In this document: positions 1 to 6,527 of the stretch, piece after piece | Position numbering within the stretch: the first letter of the stretch is position 1 | Layout: the number at the start of each line of letters is the position of its first letter | Assembly: GCA_044359525.1 (NCBI GenBank) | Contig: JBIKLY010000107.1 | Span: 1 to 8,636 of the forward strand | DNA from: CAJBIL01 sp044359525 | GTDB taxonomy: Bacteria > Pseudomonadota > Gammaproteobacteria > Burkholderiales > Rhodocyclaceae | DNA length: 8,636 bases | Direction: 5' to 3' | Notes under the pieces: model-generated | Seen by the model: the letters and a program-made list of their open reading frames with translations, nothing else | Database searches by the model: none | What the model was told of the DNA's origin: nothing | Translations under genes and position numbers: made by a program

Positions 1-1
1 G

Positions 2-223
2 CCCTACACCTGGCTGAGCGAACACACCAAGCGCGAAGAATGGATCGGCGCCTTCAAGAAAGATGGCGAAAATTTCACCACGCTCGACGGCCTGAAAGCC
101 ATCCTCGGCGCGCATTTCCGCCTGCTGAACGAACCACAATCCGTGCCGTTCGTGATTCGCGAAACGAAGCGGAAGTTTCAGCACACTGTTTCGGAAGTGA
201 CAATCTGGGAGCGGGTGCGCTGA
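2..223 (+). CDS. ovoA: C-terminal end of OvoA-like 4-mercaptohistidine N1-methyltransferase (partial)
   Basis: Only the last 73 codons lie in the window; the 5' part is off the left edge. The visible protein starts PYTWLSEHTKREEWIGAF and ends with the stretch VPFVIRETKRKFQHTVSE followed by VTIWERVR. From memory this matches the C-terminal SAM-dependent methyltransferase domain of OvoA, which N-methylates the imidazole of 4-mercaptohistidine to give ovothiol, a cytosolic thiol antioxidant. The sulfoxide synthase half of OvoA, if fused, would lie upstream and cannot be seen. The reading frame is open from the first base to a TGA at 221-223. It has no functional link to the signalling genes that follow, which begin over 500 bp later. 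Alternative: another class I methyltransferase with the same tail. The family call rests on a short tail, so it is moderately secure. Confidence 0.72.
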   Translation, partial: PYTWLSEHTKREEWIGAFKKDGENFTTLDGLKAILGAHFRLLNEPQSVPFVIRETKRKFQHTVSEVTIWERVR

Positions 224-330
224 CGGATCGTGGATTCAGCCTGCAGCTTGCTTGCAACCGGGTGTACAACCTTTGTCGAAATTCTCATATATCATCAGGC
301 AGGTGCCGGCCATGAGCCGACGCTCAGGAT

Positions 331-390
331 TTTTCTCCATTGCAGCCGTTCAACCCGGGCTTTTCTCCATAGCGGCCATTCAATCGGAGC
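331..390. repeat. Imperfect 30-bp tandem direct repeat, two copies
   Basis: Copy A (331-360) and copy B (361-390) abut exactly. The first ten bases, TTTTCTCCAT, are identical. The next ten are TGCAGCCGTT against AGCGGCCATT, and the last ten CAACCCGGGC against CAATCGGAGC, giving 24 of 30 matches. Parts recur further on: TTTTCTCC followed by CAAGTGGTCGTT at 516-535, CTCCATAGC at 490-498, and GCCATTCAAT at 612-621. The unit lies in the non-coding gap before the kinase gene. Its role is unknown; possibilities are a protein-binding array, a decayed repeat family, or slippage duplication. Confidence 0.75.
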
Positions 391-662
391 AACCAATTTT
401 TTCCGACTGAACTTCGGCATAAGCAACACTCAGAGGCAGAAATATCACCCCAGGCAATTACCAGACGTTGCCGGCTCGTGGGAATGTTGCTCCATAGCCG
501 AAGTCTATTTCCCGATTTTCTCCCAAGTGGTCGTTGTCCCGAGTTTGCCGCGCATTTCAGGATGACGATCGGCAGCGCAGTGATATGGCCTGGGGATGCA
601 ATCTGATGTCCGCCATTCAATAAAACGAACGCGAGACGCTGGGCAGGCGTAGGGCGTACCAT

Positions 663-693
663 GCGAAGAAGCCGCAACCTTCGGGCTTCTCGC
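663..693. other. Stable hairpin in the kinase gene leader region
   Basis: The arms are GCG+AGAAGCC (663-665 and 667-673, with A666 bulged) and GGCTTCT+CGC (684-693), giving ten base pairs around a 10-nt loop, GCAACCTTCG. No T-run follows, so it is not a standard Rho-independent terminator. It ends about 70 bp before the kinase start codon. It could sit in the 5' leader of the transcript or be a palindromic operator. Only the sequence symmetry is certain. Confidence 0.5.
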
Positions 694-754
694 ACCGGCC
701 GCGAACCGGGGCCATACTGATGACCACCGTAATCCCGACGCCAGGCTGACACCC

Positions 755-759
755 AAGGA
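755..759 (+). promoter_or_regulatory. Ribosome binding site of the histidine kinase gene
   Basis: AAGGA lies five bases before the ATG at 765. It supports 765 as the start, since the first transmembrane segment follows about 25 residues later as expected. Confidence 0.65.
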
Positions 760-764
760 CGCTG

Positions 765-3632
765 ATGAGGACTGACCAGCAAGTCGTGCAGCAAAAACGC
801 CACGCGGCCGCTCCGCCTTCTGTCGGCAATCTGAACCGCAGCGCCGGAATTCTGGCGGCCTTGTTGCTCGTCTATGCGGGGGCCATTTCCTGGTATTCCT
901 GGACGAGTCAGATGGCCCAGTCGGTCAATGAGCTGACCACCATTGCGACTCTGGAAGCCAGAGCGATCGACAGCTACTTCGGGCATCTGGAAAGCGACCT
1001 GAAAGACCTCGGCGAAAACCTGGCCAGAAAGGGTGAGCACATTGATCTCGAACAAGCCTATGTGCAGGTCAGAAGGTTCAAGGAGCTTCATCCCGAGCTG
1101 TTCAACGTCACGCTCATTCAAGCGAATGGAGACGTGCTGCTGACGGCGAAGAACCCGCCCGGCACCACGCGCGCATCGCTCGCCAAGGAAATTTCCTTCC
1201 TTAATTTCATCGAAGAACTGAAACAGGGCAACCATTCGGGAATCGGGCAACCCTTGCTCGGCCTCGTAAGCAAGGCGGTGATTGTTCCTGTCCGCTATGC
1301 CATCAACGATCGCCAGGGCAATTTGCACTACGTCGTCAGCGCCAATTTGCTCCACGAACATCTGCGCTCGTTCTGGATGGATGCCCCCATCACGGGAAAG
1401 GCGGCGATCGGGCTCATGCGTGACAACGGCTTCCTGTTGAGCCGCTACCCCATTCCTGTCAATCAGCCGCTGGATCAAATCTATGGCAAGCCGAGAACCG
1501 GTGCGTTGATAAATCACCTCCAGCAGCAGGGATTTCCCGTGAGCGGGCATGTGCAAGGACCGAGCAGTCTGGATGGCCCGGACTTCCTGACCGCGTTTCA
1601 ACGTTTGCCGAACGCCCCCGTGACCCTGTTCGTCGCCATGCCCATGTCGGAGATACGCGGGCTATGGTTGAAAGCGGTCAGTGGAACCTATTTTGCGCTG
1701 TTGTTCCTGCTGCTCGGCGGATTTACTGCCTACCGCTATGCCTTGCGCCGCCAGTATGCGGAAAATCTGGAGCAGCAGCGGTTGGACGAAATTCGTCGCG
1801 AAGCCGATCAACGCTTTCGCGCCATTCTGAACTCCATCACCTCGCAAGTCGCCGTGCTCGATCGTGATGGCGTCATCGTGGCGCTCAATGACGCCTGGCA
1901 GCGCTTCGCACTGGAAAACGGTACCCCGCCAGGCAAACCGCCGGAAAACACTCAGGTCGGGAGCAACTATCTGGACATTTGCCAGGCAAGCCAGGGCGAC
2001 TCCACGGAAGGCGCCATCGAAGCGTGCAACGGCATTCTGGCGGTACTGGAAGACCGTTTGCCGGCCTTCAGCCTGGAATACCCTTGTCATTCCCCCGCCG
2101 AGCAGCGCTGGTTCACCCTGTCCGTGACGCCGCTGCTTATGGAGAGTCGTGGCGTAGTCATCGTCCATACCAACATCACCGAGCGCAAGCAGTTCGAGCT
2201 TGCGCTGGCCTCTTCCCAGGAGCGCCTGCGCAACATTTTTTCTGTCATGGCGGAAGGCTTTGTCTTGCAAGACAGGAGCGGCGAAGTCATCGACGCCAAT
2301 CCGGCCGCTGAGGAAATACTCGGCCTGACGCGGGACGAGATTCTCGGACGAGCATCCGCCGATCCACGCTGGCGCGCAGTTTTCGAAGACGGTACGCCCT
2401 TTCCCGGCGACCAGCATCCGGCGATGGTCACACTGCGGACGGGCCGCCCGCTGCGCAATCAGGTCATGGGCATTCATGCGCCAGCCGGTGGCTTGCGCTG
2501 GATCAGCATCAATTCAACACCGATTTTTACACCTGGCAGCGATATGCCGGATGCGACGATTGCAACTTTCATTGACATCACGGCGCGCCATGAGGCGCTC
2601 GCCGCATTGCACGAGAATGAGGAACGATTCCGTCAGGCATTCGACCAGTCGCCGATCGGCATGCTGCTGTGCCAGTTGGATGGCCATGTATTCAAGGCCA
2701 ATGCTGCCTTTTACCGGATGTCCGGCTACAACGATGACGAGATCATCGGCCATCGCCTTGGCGATCTGGCGCCGCAGGTTTCCACCGCAGATGAGGAGAT
2801 TGCGTTGTTTGCAAGGATTTCGCGCGGAGAGATTGCCGACTTTTCTGTTCAGCAGGAACAGGTGCACAAGGACGGCCATGTCTATGTCGTACAGAGTTCC
2901 GTATCGCTGGTGCGCAGCAGTGCCAACGCCCCGCTTTATTGCCTTGCCCATGTGGAAGACCTGACTGAACGCCAGCGGCACCAGTTTGAGGCGCTGGCCA
3001 AACAAGCACTGGGCGTGCAGGAGGAGGAGCGAACCCGTCTCTCGCGAGAGCTTCATGATGACGTCGGCCAAACTTTGACCGCGCTCAAGTTGATGCTTCG
3101 GCGTGTGCAGCAAAACTGCAATCACGGGCAGGCCACCGAGTGCCTGCGACAAGCCACCGAGGCAACCGAGCACCTGATGGCCGATGTGCGCGCCATTGCC
3201 TACCGTCTGCGTCCTTCCCAGCTTGACGATCTGGGCTTGATGTCGTCGCTGCGCTGGCACCTGGACAAGGTCGCCCGACCGGCAGGGCTGGAAGTGGTTC
3301 TAAGCGGCAATCTGGGCAATGAGCGTTTGCCCGAAGCGCTTGAACTGTGCTGCTTCCGGGTGGTTCAGGAAGCGTTGACCAATGTGCTCAAGCATGCCCG
3401 CGCGAGCAGGCTGGAGGTCAGTCTTAACCGTCTGGACAACCGGATCTTGCTGACCCTGCGAGACGACGGCGTCGGCTTCGATGTCACCCGGCATTACCTC
3501 GTGCCGGACAATTCGCGCTCGCTGGGTTTGATCGGCATGCGAGAACGCGTGGCAGCAGCAGGCGGCCGCCTGCAAGTCAAATCGTCGCCCGGGCAGGGCG
3601 CCGAAATCCGCGTATCTTTTTCTATGCCATGA
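765..3632 (+). CDS. Membrane sensor histidine kinase, extracytoplasmic sensor + 3 PAS + HisKA_3/HATPase (NarX/UhpB type)
   Basis: A 955-aa inner-membrane sensor kinase. A transmembrane helix is visible at about residues 26-46 (AGILAALLLVYAGAISWYSW). Residues ~48-303 form an extracytoplasmic region with the look of a PDC/dCache sensor (for example LIQANGDVLLTAKN). A second helix lies at ~304-327. Three PAS domains follow at about 347-473, 483-607 and 617-737, ending in linkers such as NITERKQ and EDLTERQ. The first has the EYPCHSPAEQRWF stretch (438-450) seen in a recognisable PAS subgroup. The kinase core is HisKA_3 type, with phospho-acceptor His764 in RELHDDVGQTL. The ATPase domain has an N-box at Asn873 (EALTNVLKHARAS), RDDGVGFD at 899-906 and GLIGMRERV at 921-929. 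It should autophosphorylate and pass phosphate to the regulator encoded immediately downstream, whose start overlaps this stop. No receiver domain is fused. The ligand cannot be read from the sequence. Confidence 0.93.
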   Translation: MRTDQQVVQQKRHAAAPPSVGNLNRSAGILAALLLVYAGAISWYSWTSQMAQSVNELTTIATLEARAIDSYFGHLESDLKDLGENLARKGEHIDLEQAYVQVRRFKELHPELFNVTLIQANGDVLLTAKNPPGTTRASLAKEISFLNFIEELKQGNHSGIGQPLLGLVSKAVIVPVRYAINDRQGNLHYVVSANLLHEHLRSFWMDAPITGKAAIGLMRDNGFLLSRYPIPVNQPLDQIYGKPRTGALINHLQQQGFPVSGHVQGPSSLDGPDFLTAFQRLPNAPVTLFVAMPMSEIRGLWLKAVSGTYFALLFLLLGGFTAYRYALRRQYAENLEQQRLDEIRREADQRFRAILNSITSQVAVLDRDGVIVALNDAWQRFALENGTPPGKPPENTQVGSNYLDICQASQGDSTEGAIEACNGILAVLEDRLPAFSLEYPCHSPAEQRWFTLSVTPLLMESRGVVIVHTNITERKQFELALASSQERLRNIFSVMAEGFVLQDRSGEVIDANPAAEEILGLTRDEILGRASADPRWRAVFEDGTPFPGDQHPAMVTLRTGRPLRNQVMGIHAPAGGLRWISINSTPIFTPGSDMPDATIATFIDITARHEALAALHENEERFRQAFDQSPIGMLLCQLDGHVFKANAAFYRMSGYNDDEIIGHRLGDLAPQVSTADEEIALFARISRGEIADFSVQQEQVHKDGHVYVVQSSVSLVRSSANAPLYCLAHVEDLTERQRHQFEALAKQALGVQEEERTRLSRELHDDVGQTLTALKLMLRRVQQNCNHGQATECLRQATEATEHLMADVRAIAYRLRPSQLDDLGLMSSLRWHLDKVARPAGLEVVLSGNLGNERLPEALELCCFRVVQEALTNVLKHARASRLEVSLNRLDNRILLTLRDDGVGFDVTRHYLVPDNSRSLGLIGMRERVAAAGGRLQVKSSPGQGAEIRVSFSMP

Positions 3633-4282
3633 GCCAATCCATACCCACAAGAGTCGTGCTGGTCGATGACCATCACCTTGTCCGCGCCGGGATAAGCGCC
3701 TTGTTGCGCGAGTTACCGGAGGTCGACGTTGTCGGTGAGGGGGCTGATGGCGAAACGGCAATCCGTCTGGCGCTGGAGCTGATACCGGATGTGCTCTTTC
3801 TCGATCTGGTCATGCCCGGCATGTCCGGGCTTGTTGCGCTGGAGCGGATCATCGGGCAGCAACCCGACGTGAAAATAATCATCCTGTCGATGCACAGCAG
3901 TGAAGAACACGTGGTGCGCGCACTGCAGTTGGGCGCCGCCGGCTACCTGCTGAAAGATGTCGCGCCCGAAGAGCTGGCGTTGGCGCTAAAGGCCGTGATG
4001 AACGGCGATACGTGGTTGTCCTCGGCAATTTCGAGGACGGCGATCGCCGGGTACGTTGACCGAACAGCACATGAATCGCCGCTCGACACCCTCACTGCGC
4101 GTCAGCATCAGGTGCTAAGACTGCTCGCCGAAGGGCACAGCAGCAAAAATATCGCTGTTCAACTCGAACTCAGCGTGAAAACGATAGAAACCTTCCGCGC
4201 GCAAATCATGGATCGCCTGTCGATTCATGATGTGGCGGGATTGGTGCGTTACGCGATACGCCAAGGCATCGTACCCCTGTAG
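3629..4282 (+). CDS. NarL/FixJ-family response regulator (receiver + LuxR-type HTH)
   Basis: A 217-aa cytosolic transcription factor, of standard length for the family. The receiver occupies residues ~7-122: acidic pair Asp13/Asp14 (LVDDHHLVR), phospho-acceptor Asp59 (LFLDLVMPGMSG), Ser87 at the Thr/Ser switch position, and Lys109 (GYLLKD). The LuxR-type helix-turn-helix lies at ~154-212, with LTARQHQVLRLLAEGHSSKN and VKTIETFRAQIMDRL typical of the family. The start codon overlaps the kinase stop (ATGA, 3629-3632) and has no obvious Shine-Dalgarno sequence, so it is probably translated by coupling to the kinase gene. It is therefore the likely cognate partner of that kinase. Target genes are unknown; autoregulation of the operon is possible but not shown. 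Confidence 0.94.
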   Translation: MSQSIPTRVVLVDDHHLVRAGISALLRELPEVDVVGEGADGETAIRLALELIPDVLFLDLVMPGMSGLVALERIIGQQPDVKIIILSMHSSEEHVVRALQLGAAGYLLKDVAPEELALALKAVMNGDTWLSSAISRTAIAGYVDRTAHESPLDTLTARQHQVLRLLAEGHSSKNIAVQLELSVKTIETFRAQIMDRLSIHDVAGLVRYAIRQGIVPL

Positions 4283-4364
4283 CCTGCATCGAAAATTGAC
4301 TGCTTACGTAGGACAAAGGCGTGCGCTGACCCACTCCAGGCGTAACTCATCTGCAAAGAGATTT

Positions 4365-4399
4365 ATCTGCGCCAGACGTGTTGGTTATCAACGGCAGAT
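4365..4399. terminator. Inverted repeat in the convergent gap, possible weak bidirectional terminator
   Basis: ATCTGC (4365-4370) pairs with GCAGAT (4394-4399), and an inner GTTG/CAAC pair (4380-4383 with 4388-4391) can form within the loop. A further CATCTGC (4348-4354) offers an alternative left arm pairing with GCAGATG (4394-4400). On the minus strand the structure is followed by a modest T-containing stretch (AAATCTCTTT), not a clean U-tract. It lies between two convergent genes (stops at 4282 and 4406), where a terminator is expected. The stem is weak, so this is tentative. The rest of the 123-bp gap shows nothing else. Confidence 0.25.
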
Positions 4400-4405
4400 G
4401 CAGCG

Positions 4406-5272
4406 CTAGATTTGATTGAAAAAGGCGTTGGCATGGCGGCTGCGCGCCTCCATCCGGCCAAACAGGGAGCGTGCGCTGTCGTCCCAGGTGAGTCCAAGCG
4501 CATTGCAAGCAGCAGTGGAGATTGACGTAACGCGGTTTTCCTCTCGGCTGGTCAGGTCGAGCGCATTGCTCAGCACTTCGGCGACATGCACCAGGGGCAC
4601 CAGTGGTTCAGTCAGCACCGCATCGGGTGCGTGATGGTGGTGTATCGCCGCGCCAATGTTCTCCGGCAAAGACCAGTGTGCGGCCAGCCATGCGCCGATG
4701 GTTGAATGGTCCACACCGAAGTGTTCACGTTCAGCCTCCTCGATACTGATGTTGTGCGTCAGTGCCTGACTCCAGATGGTGCGAAAGGCTTCCGCGCTGA
4801 AACGGTACAGCCAGATCTGGCCGATATCGTGCAGCAAGCCGGCGATCAGCGCGGACGAAGTAGATACCGGAACGGGTGTGTGCAGCGCCAACTCCTCACA
4901 GCACACGCCGGCGGCAATACTATGTTGCCAATACGTGGGCGCTATTTCAGGCGGAGTGAAGTCATCGACAAACCCGGAAATGCCGCAGACGATCGCCAAT
5001 TGGCGAACGCGATTCATGCCGAGCAGCGAAGTGGCGGTATAGATATCCTCAACCGGCGACTGGCGCCGTGTCTGCATGGATGCCATGTTGGCGAGCGAGA
5101 GGACTCGTGCGGCGATCACCGGATCGTGCCCGATGTGGTCCGTCAGCGTTCTGGTGTTGGCTTCCGGATCATCAATCGTATCGAGAATCAGGGAGATGAT
5201 GCGTGGAAACCCGGGTAGCTTGCTGCTGCCTTCGACGACCTCGTCTCTGGTGATCATGTGCGTTGTCATCAT
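4406..5272 (-). CDS. HDOD domain protein
   Basis: A 288-aa cytosolic protein that is essentially one HDOD domain (residues ~12-215) plus a helical tail. The start, KLPGFPRIISLILDTIDDPE, and the following DHIGHDPVIAARVLSLAN are characteristic of HDOD. The HD-like motif is LLHDIGQ (His148/Asp149), with HFGVDHSTIGAWLAAHWSLP (184-203) and a four-His run at 211-214. HDOD proteins are non-enzymatic HD-superfamily relatives, usually signalling or scaffold partners of two-component and cyclic-di-GMP systems; no catalysis should be assumed. It is the last gene of the minus-strand operon. Its first ATG (5272) overlaps the upstream stop as ATGA. The second ATG (5269) lies better placed, six bases from the GGAG, so the protein may begin at Met2. 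No receiver or output domain is fused, so it probably acts by protein contact. Confidence 0.9.
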   Translation of the reverse strand: MMTTHMITRDEVVEGSSKLPGFPRIISLILDTIDDPEANTRTLTDHIGHDPVIAARVLSLANMASMQTRRQSPVEDIYTATSLLGMNRVRQLAIVCGISGFVDDFTPPEIAPTYWQHSIAAGVCCEELALHTPVPVSTSSALIAGLLHDIGQIWLYRFSAEAFRTIWSQALTHNISIEEAEREHFGVDHSTIGAWLAAHWSLPENIGAAIHHHHAPDAVLTEPLVPLVHVAEVLSNALDLTSREENRVTSISTAACNALGLTWDDSARSLFGRMEARSRHANAFFNQI

Positions 5273-5595
5273 GCGCTCCGGTATCGCAGCACCTGGTCAA
5301 ACAGGGCCGCCATGGTGGGGTCGTCCAGCTCGGCCCCGGCGAAGATCTCCATCACCCGATGCGCCGCCTGTGCGGCATCAACAGCGACTTGTTCATCCGA
5401 ACGGGGGTCGGGTTCGGCAATAAAGATGAACTCCGCGTGATGCGCAGCGAGTTGGTGCAGGTTGTCACTGGTCAGTGTGTGCCCGGCGGGCAGAGAAAAT
5501 CGCAACTGCCCACGTGCGGCGGCATTGACAGGTTCGCCCAGGACCATGCCGGCTTCGGCTTCTACGATAGGGATGTAATGGGGGCGGGTTCTCAT
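5269..5595 (-). CDS. Small stand-alone protein resembling the N-terminal domain of HD-GYP/HDOD proteins
   Basis: A 108-aa protein with no firm family name. Residues ~8-60 (IPIVEAEAGMVLGEPV, then RGQLRFSLPAGHTLTSDNL, then AEFIFI) follow the pattern of the small beta-rich module often found at the N-terminus of HD-GYP and HDOD proteins: pGMvLa-dV ... G-lLl-kGt-Lt--ni--L ... v-V. Here it is a separate polypeptide directly upstream of an HDOD gene. The remainder, ~65-108, looks helical. I chose the ATG at 5595 because GGAG sits seven bases upstream (5603-5606). The longer frame from 5682 would overlap the previous gene by about 60 bp and add a Lys/Arg/Pro-rich stretch with no domain look. The gap to the preceding gene is 25 bp, and the stop overlaps the HDOD start. 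The family resemblance is from memory. Confidence 0.72.
   Translation of the reverse strand: MRTRPHYIPIVEAEAGMVLGEPVNAAARGQLRFSLPAGHTLTSDNLHQLAAHHAEFIFIAEPDPRSDEQVAVDAAQAAHRVMEIFAGAELDDPTMAALFDQVLRYRSA
5276..5279 (-). promoter_or_regulatory. Ribosome binding site deciding the HDOD protein start
   Basis: GGAG on the minus strand lies three bases before Met1 (5272) and six before Met2 (5269). The spacing favours Met2, while the ATGA overlap with the upstream gene favours coupled initiation at either one. Confidence 0.5.
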
Positions 5596-5602
5596 GTCGG
5601 GT

Positions 5603-5606
5603 CTCC
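5603..5606 (-). promoter_or_regulatory. Ribosome binding site fixing the start of the small 108-aa protein
   Basis: GGAG on the minus strand lies seven bases before the ATG at 5595. It supports this start over the upstream ATG at 5682. Confidence 0.6.
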
Positions 5607-5620
5607 GGAGTTTTGCCCTG

Positions 5621-6124
5621 TCATCGGGGCGACGTTTGCGGTGGGGCGGCGGGCTCGATTTTGCGGGTGTCCAGTTTTTCATTGATGATGTTCGACATCA
5701 CCTCTGTCTGATCCAGTAACGTGGCCGTCAGGTCCCGACGGGTTTCATCATCATAGTCCTGAGTCAACAGCAACTCGGTAAAACCGTAAATGCTCGCAAG
5801 CGGTTCGCGCAGCGCCTCGGCGAGACCTGACATCCGTTGGTCGTGTTCCGTGTGTACAGAGGACTCGCGAAAATAATGGATGGCGCGCAAGTCACCAGCA
5901 GTCTCTACCCGCTGCCGCTCGATACCCGACGAATCAAGTCGTGCGACGAAATCGGCTTCCCCCATGCCGAGTACGTCAGCGGTGGCGAGGCCTGTAAAGC
6001 GCGTAAATGCCGGATTGATGGCGCATACGTTACCGTCGCCACCGACCGCAGCAATGCCCCAGGGGCAGTACGCCAACTCGGTTCGAAGTTCGCCGGGTAT
6101 TGGCAGGTCATTTACTGTGTTCAT
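5621..6124 (-). CDS. PAS domain protein with degenerate HisKA-like dimerisation domain lacking the phospho-histidine
   Basis: A 167-aa protein. A PAS domain spans residues ~12-70 (CPWGIAAVGGDGNVCAINPA, then FTRFTGLATADVLGMGEADF). Residues ~96-157 look like a HisKA dimerisation/phosphotransfer helix pair: ALREPLASIYGFTELLL matches the kinase pattern HELRTPLtsI-GfteLLl, and the second helix ends in NEKLDTRKIE, like the usual dLLDlsrIE. The phospho-acceptor His is replaced by Glu103 and the neighbouring acidic residue by Ala104. No ATPase domain follows; the gene stops about ten residues after the motif. It therefore cannot be a conventional kinase. It may be a PAS sensor/dimer module that pairs with a kinase or receiver of the same operon (inference). 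It starts 16 bp after the CheY-like gene with only a weak GAG-type ribosome site, so coupling to upstream translation is likely. No transmembrane segment is seen. Confidence 0.82.
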   Translation of the reverse strand: MNTVNDLPIPGELRTELAYCPWGIAAVGGDGNVCAINPAFTRFTGLATADVLGMGEADFVARLDSSGIERQRVETAGDLRAIHYFRESSVHTEHDQRMSGLAEALREPLASIYGFTELLLTQDYDDETRRDLTATLLDQTEVMSNIINEKLDTRKIEPAAPPQTSPR

Positions 6125-6140
6125 GGATTGGATCTCATAG

Positions 6141-6527
6141 TCATCCGGCGACCGCTTTGGTCGCGGGCAAAAGTGCCGTGGCTAGATGGCGCGCCAGCGC
6201 CAACGGGCTGAATGGTTTGACAAAATAGGCGTCGGCGCCGAGCGCCCGACCAAGCTCCTGGTCTGAAACCTGACCACGAGCTGTGACAAGTACAACGTGG
6301 ATGCCGGCAAGCGAAGCATCACGCTTGATCCTCTCGCACAGCTGAAAGCCGTTCATTGCACCGGGCATCATTACGTCAAGCACAACCCCGTCCGGGCGAT
6401 CGGCCATCAGTCGCTCAAGAGCCGTATCAGCATCACCTGCTTCCTGCAGCGAAAAATTGTCGCGCAGCGCAAGGTGAATCATCTTACGGACGTTGGGCTG
6501 GTCGTCGACGATCAGTATTTTTTTCAT
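6141..6527 (-). CDS. Stand-alone CheY-like response regulator (single receiver domain)
   Basis: A 128-aa single-domain receiver. The key residues are all present: Asp8/Asp9 (ILIVDDQPNVRKMI), phospho-acceptor Asp51 (GVVLDVMMPGAMNGFQLCER), Thr82 (VLVTARG) and Lys104 (YFVKPFSP). No output domain follows; the short tail ATKAVAG ends the protein. Such receivers act by protein contact, or as phosphate shuttle or sink in relays. The start at 6527 has GGAG seven bases upstream (6535-6538) and overlaps the HD-GYP gene's stop as ATGA, so translation is probably coupled. Likely phosphodonors are the Hpt domain of the operon's first visible gene or a kinase elsewhere; nothing in the sequence decides this. 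Confidence 0.94.
   Translation of the reverse strand: MKKILIVDDQPNVRKMIHLALRDNFSLQEAGDADTALERLMADRPDGVVLDVMMPGAMNGFQLCERIKRDASLAGIHVVLVTARGQVSDQELGRALGADAYFVKPFSPLALARHLATALLPATKAVAG

Larger units (their letters stand above)
224..764. other. 541-bp non-coding gap upstream of the kinase gene
   Basis: No convincing gene was found on either strand. Forward frames are short and composition-like, and the long reverse frame here simply continues antisense into the kinase gene. The gap holds a 30-bp imperfect tandem repeat (331-390), scattered shorter matches to that repeat (490-498, 516-535, 612-621), and a stable hairpin (663-693). It should carry the promoter of the downstream two-component operon, but no convincing -35/-10 pair was found. 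No clear Rho-independent terminator follows the methyltransferase stop. Confidence 0.7.

Noticed and set aside
263..293. Possible -35/-10 pair (TGTACA ... CATATA/TATATC)
   Set aside because: Only partial consensus matches, and the site is over 470 bp from the kinase start; not better than chance in an AT-richer stretch.
40..315. Forward frame overlapping the methyltransferase end
   Set aside because: It is a shifted frame over the OvoA-like coding sequence in its first half and has Arg-rich, low-complexity composition with no domain.
586..599. TGGCCTGGGGATGC as a sigma-54 (-24/-12) promoter
   Set aside because: The GG and GC elements are one base too close together for the strict sigma-54 spacing, and the flanking consensus is poor.
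324..1601. Long open reverse frame (425 codons) antisense to the kinase gene and into the upstream gap
   Set aside because: It lies opposite a clearly conserved sensor domain, has no recognisable domain and no neighbour relationship. High-GC coding sequence commonly gives such open antisense frames. Other reverse frames at 1662-2477 and 2514-3260 are rejected for the same reason, being opposite PAS and HisKA_3 coding sequence.
4406..5272. HDOD protein as an active HD phosphohydrolase because it keeps LLHDIG and a four-His run
   Set aside because: Many ordinary HDOD proteins keep LLHDIG-like sequence and a terminal His pair; the rest of the domain follows the HDOD pattern, so catalysis is not supported.
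5596..5682. N-terminal extension of the small 108-aa protein
   Set aside because: It would overlap the preceding gene by 62 bp, is basic and Pro-rich without a domain look, and the GGAG site is placed for the ATG at 5595.
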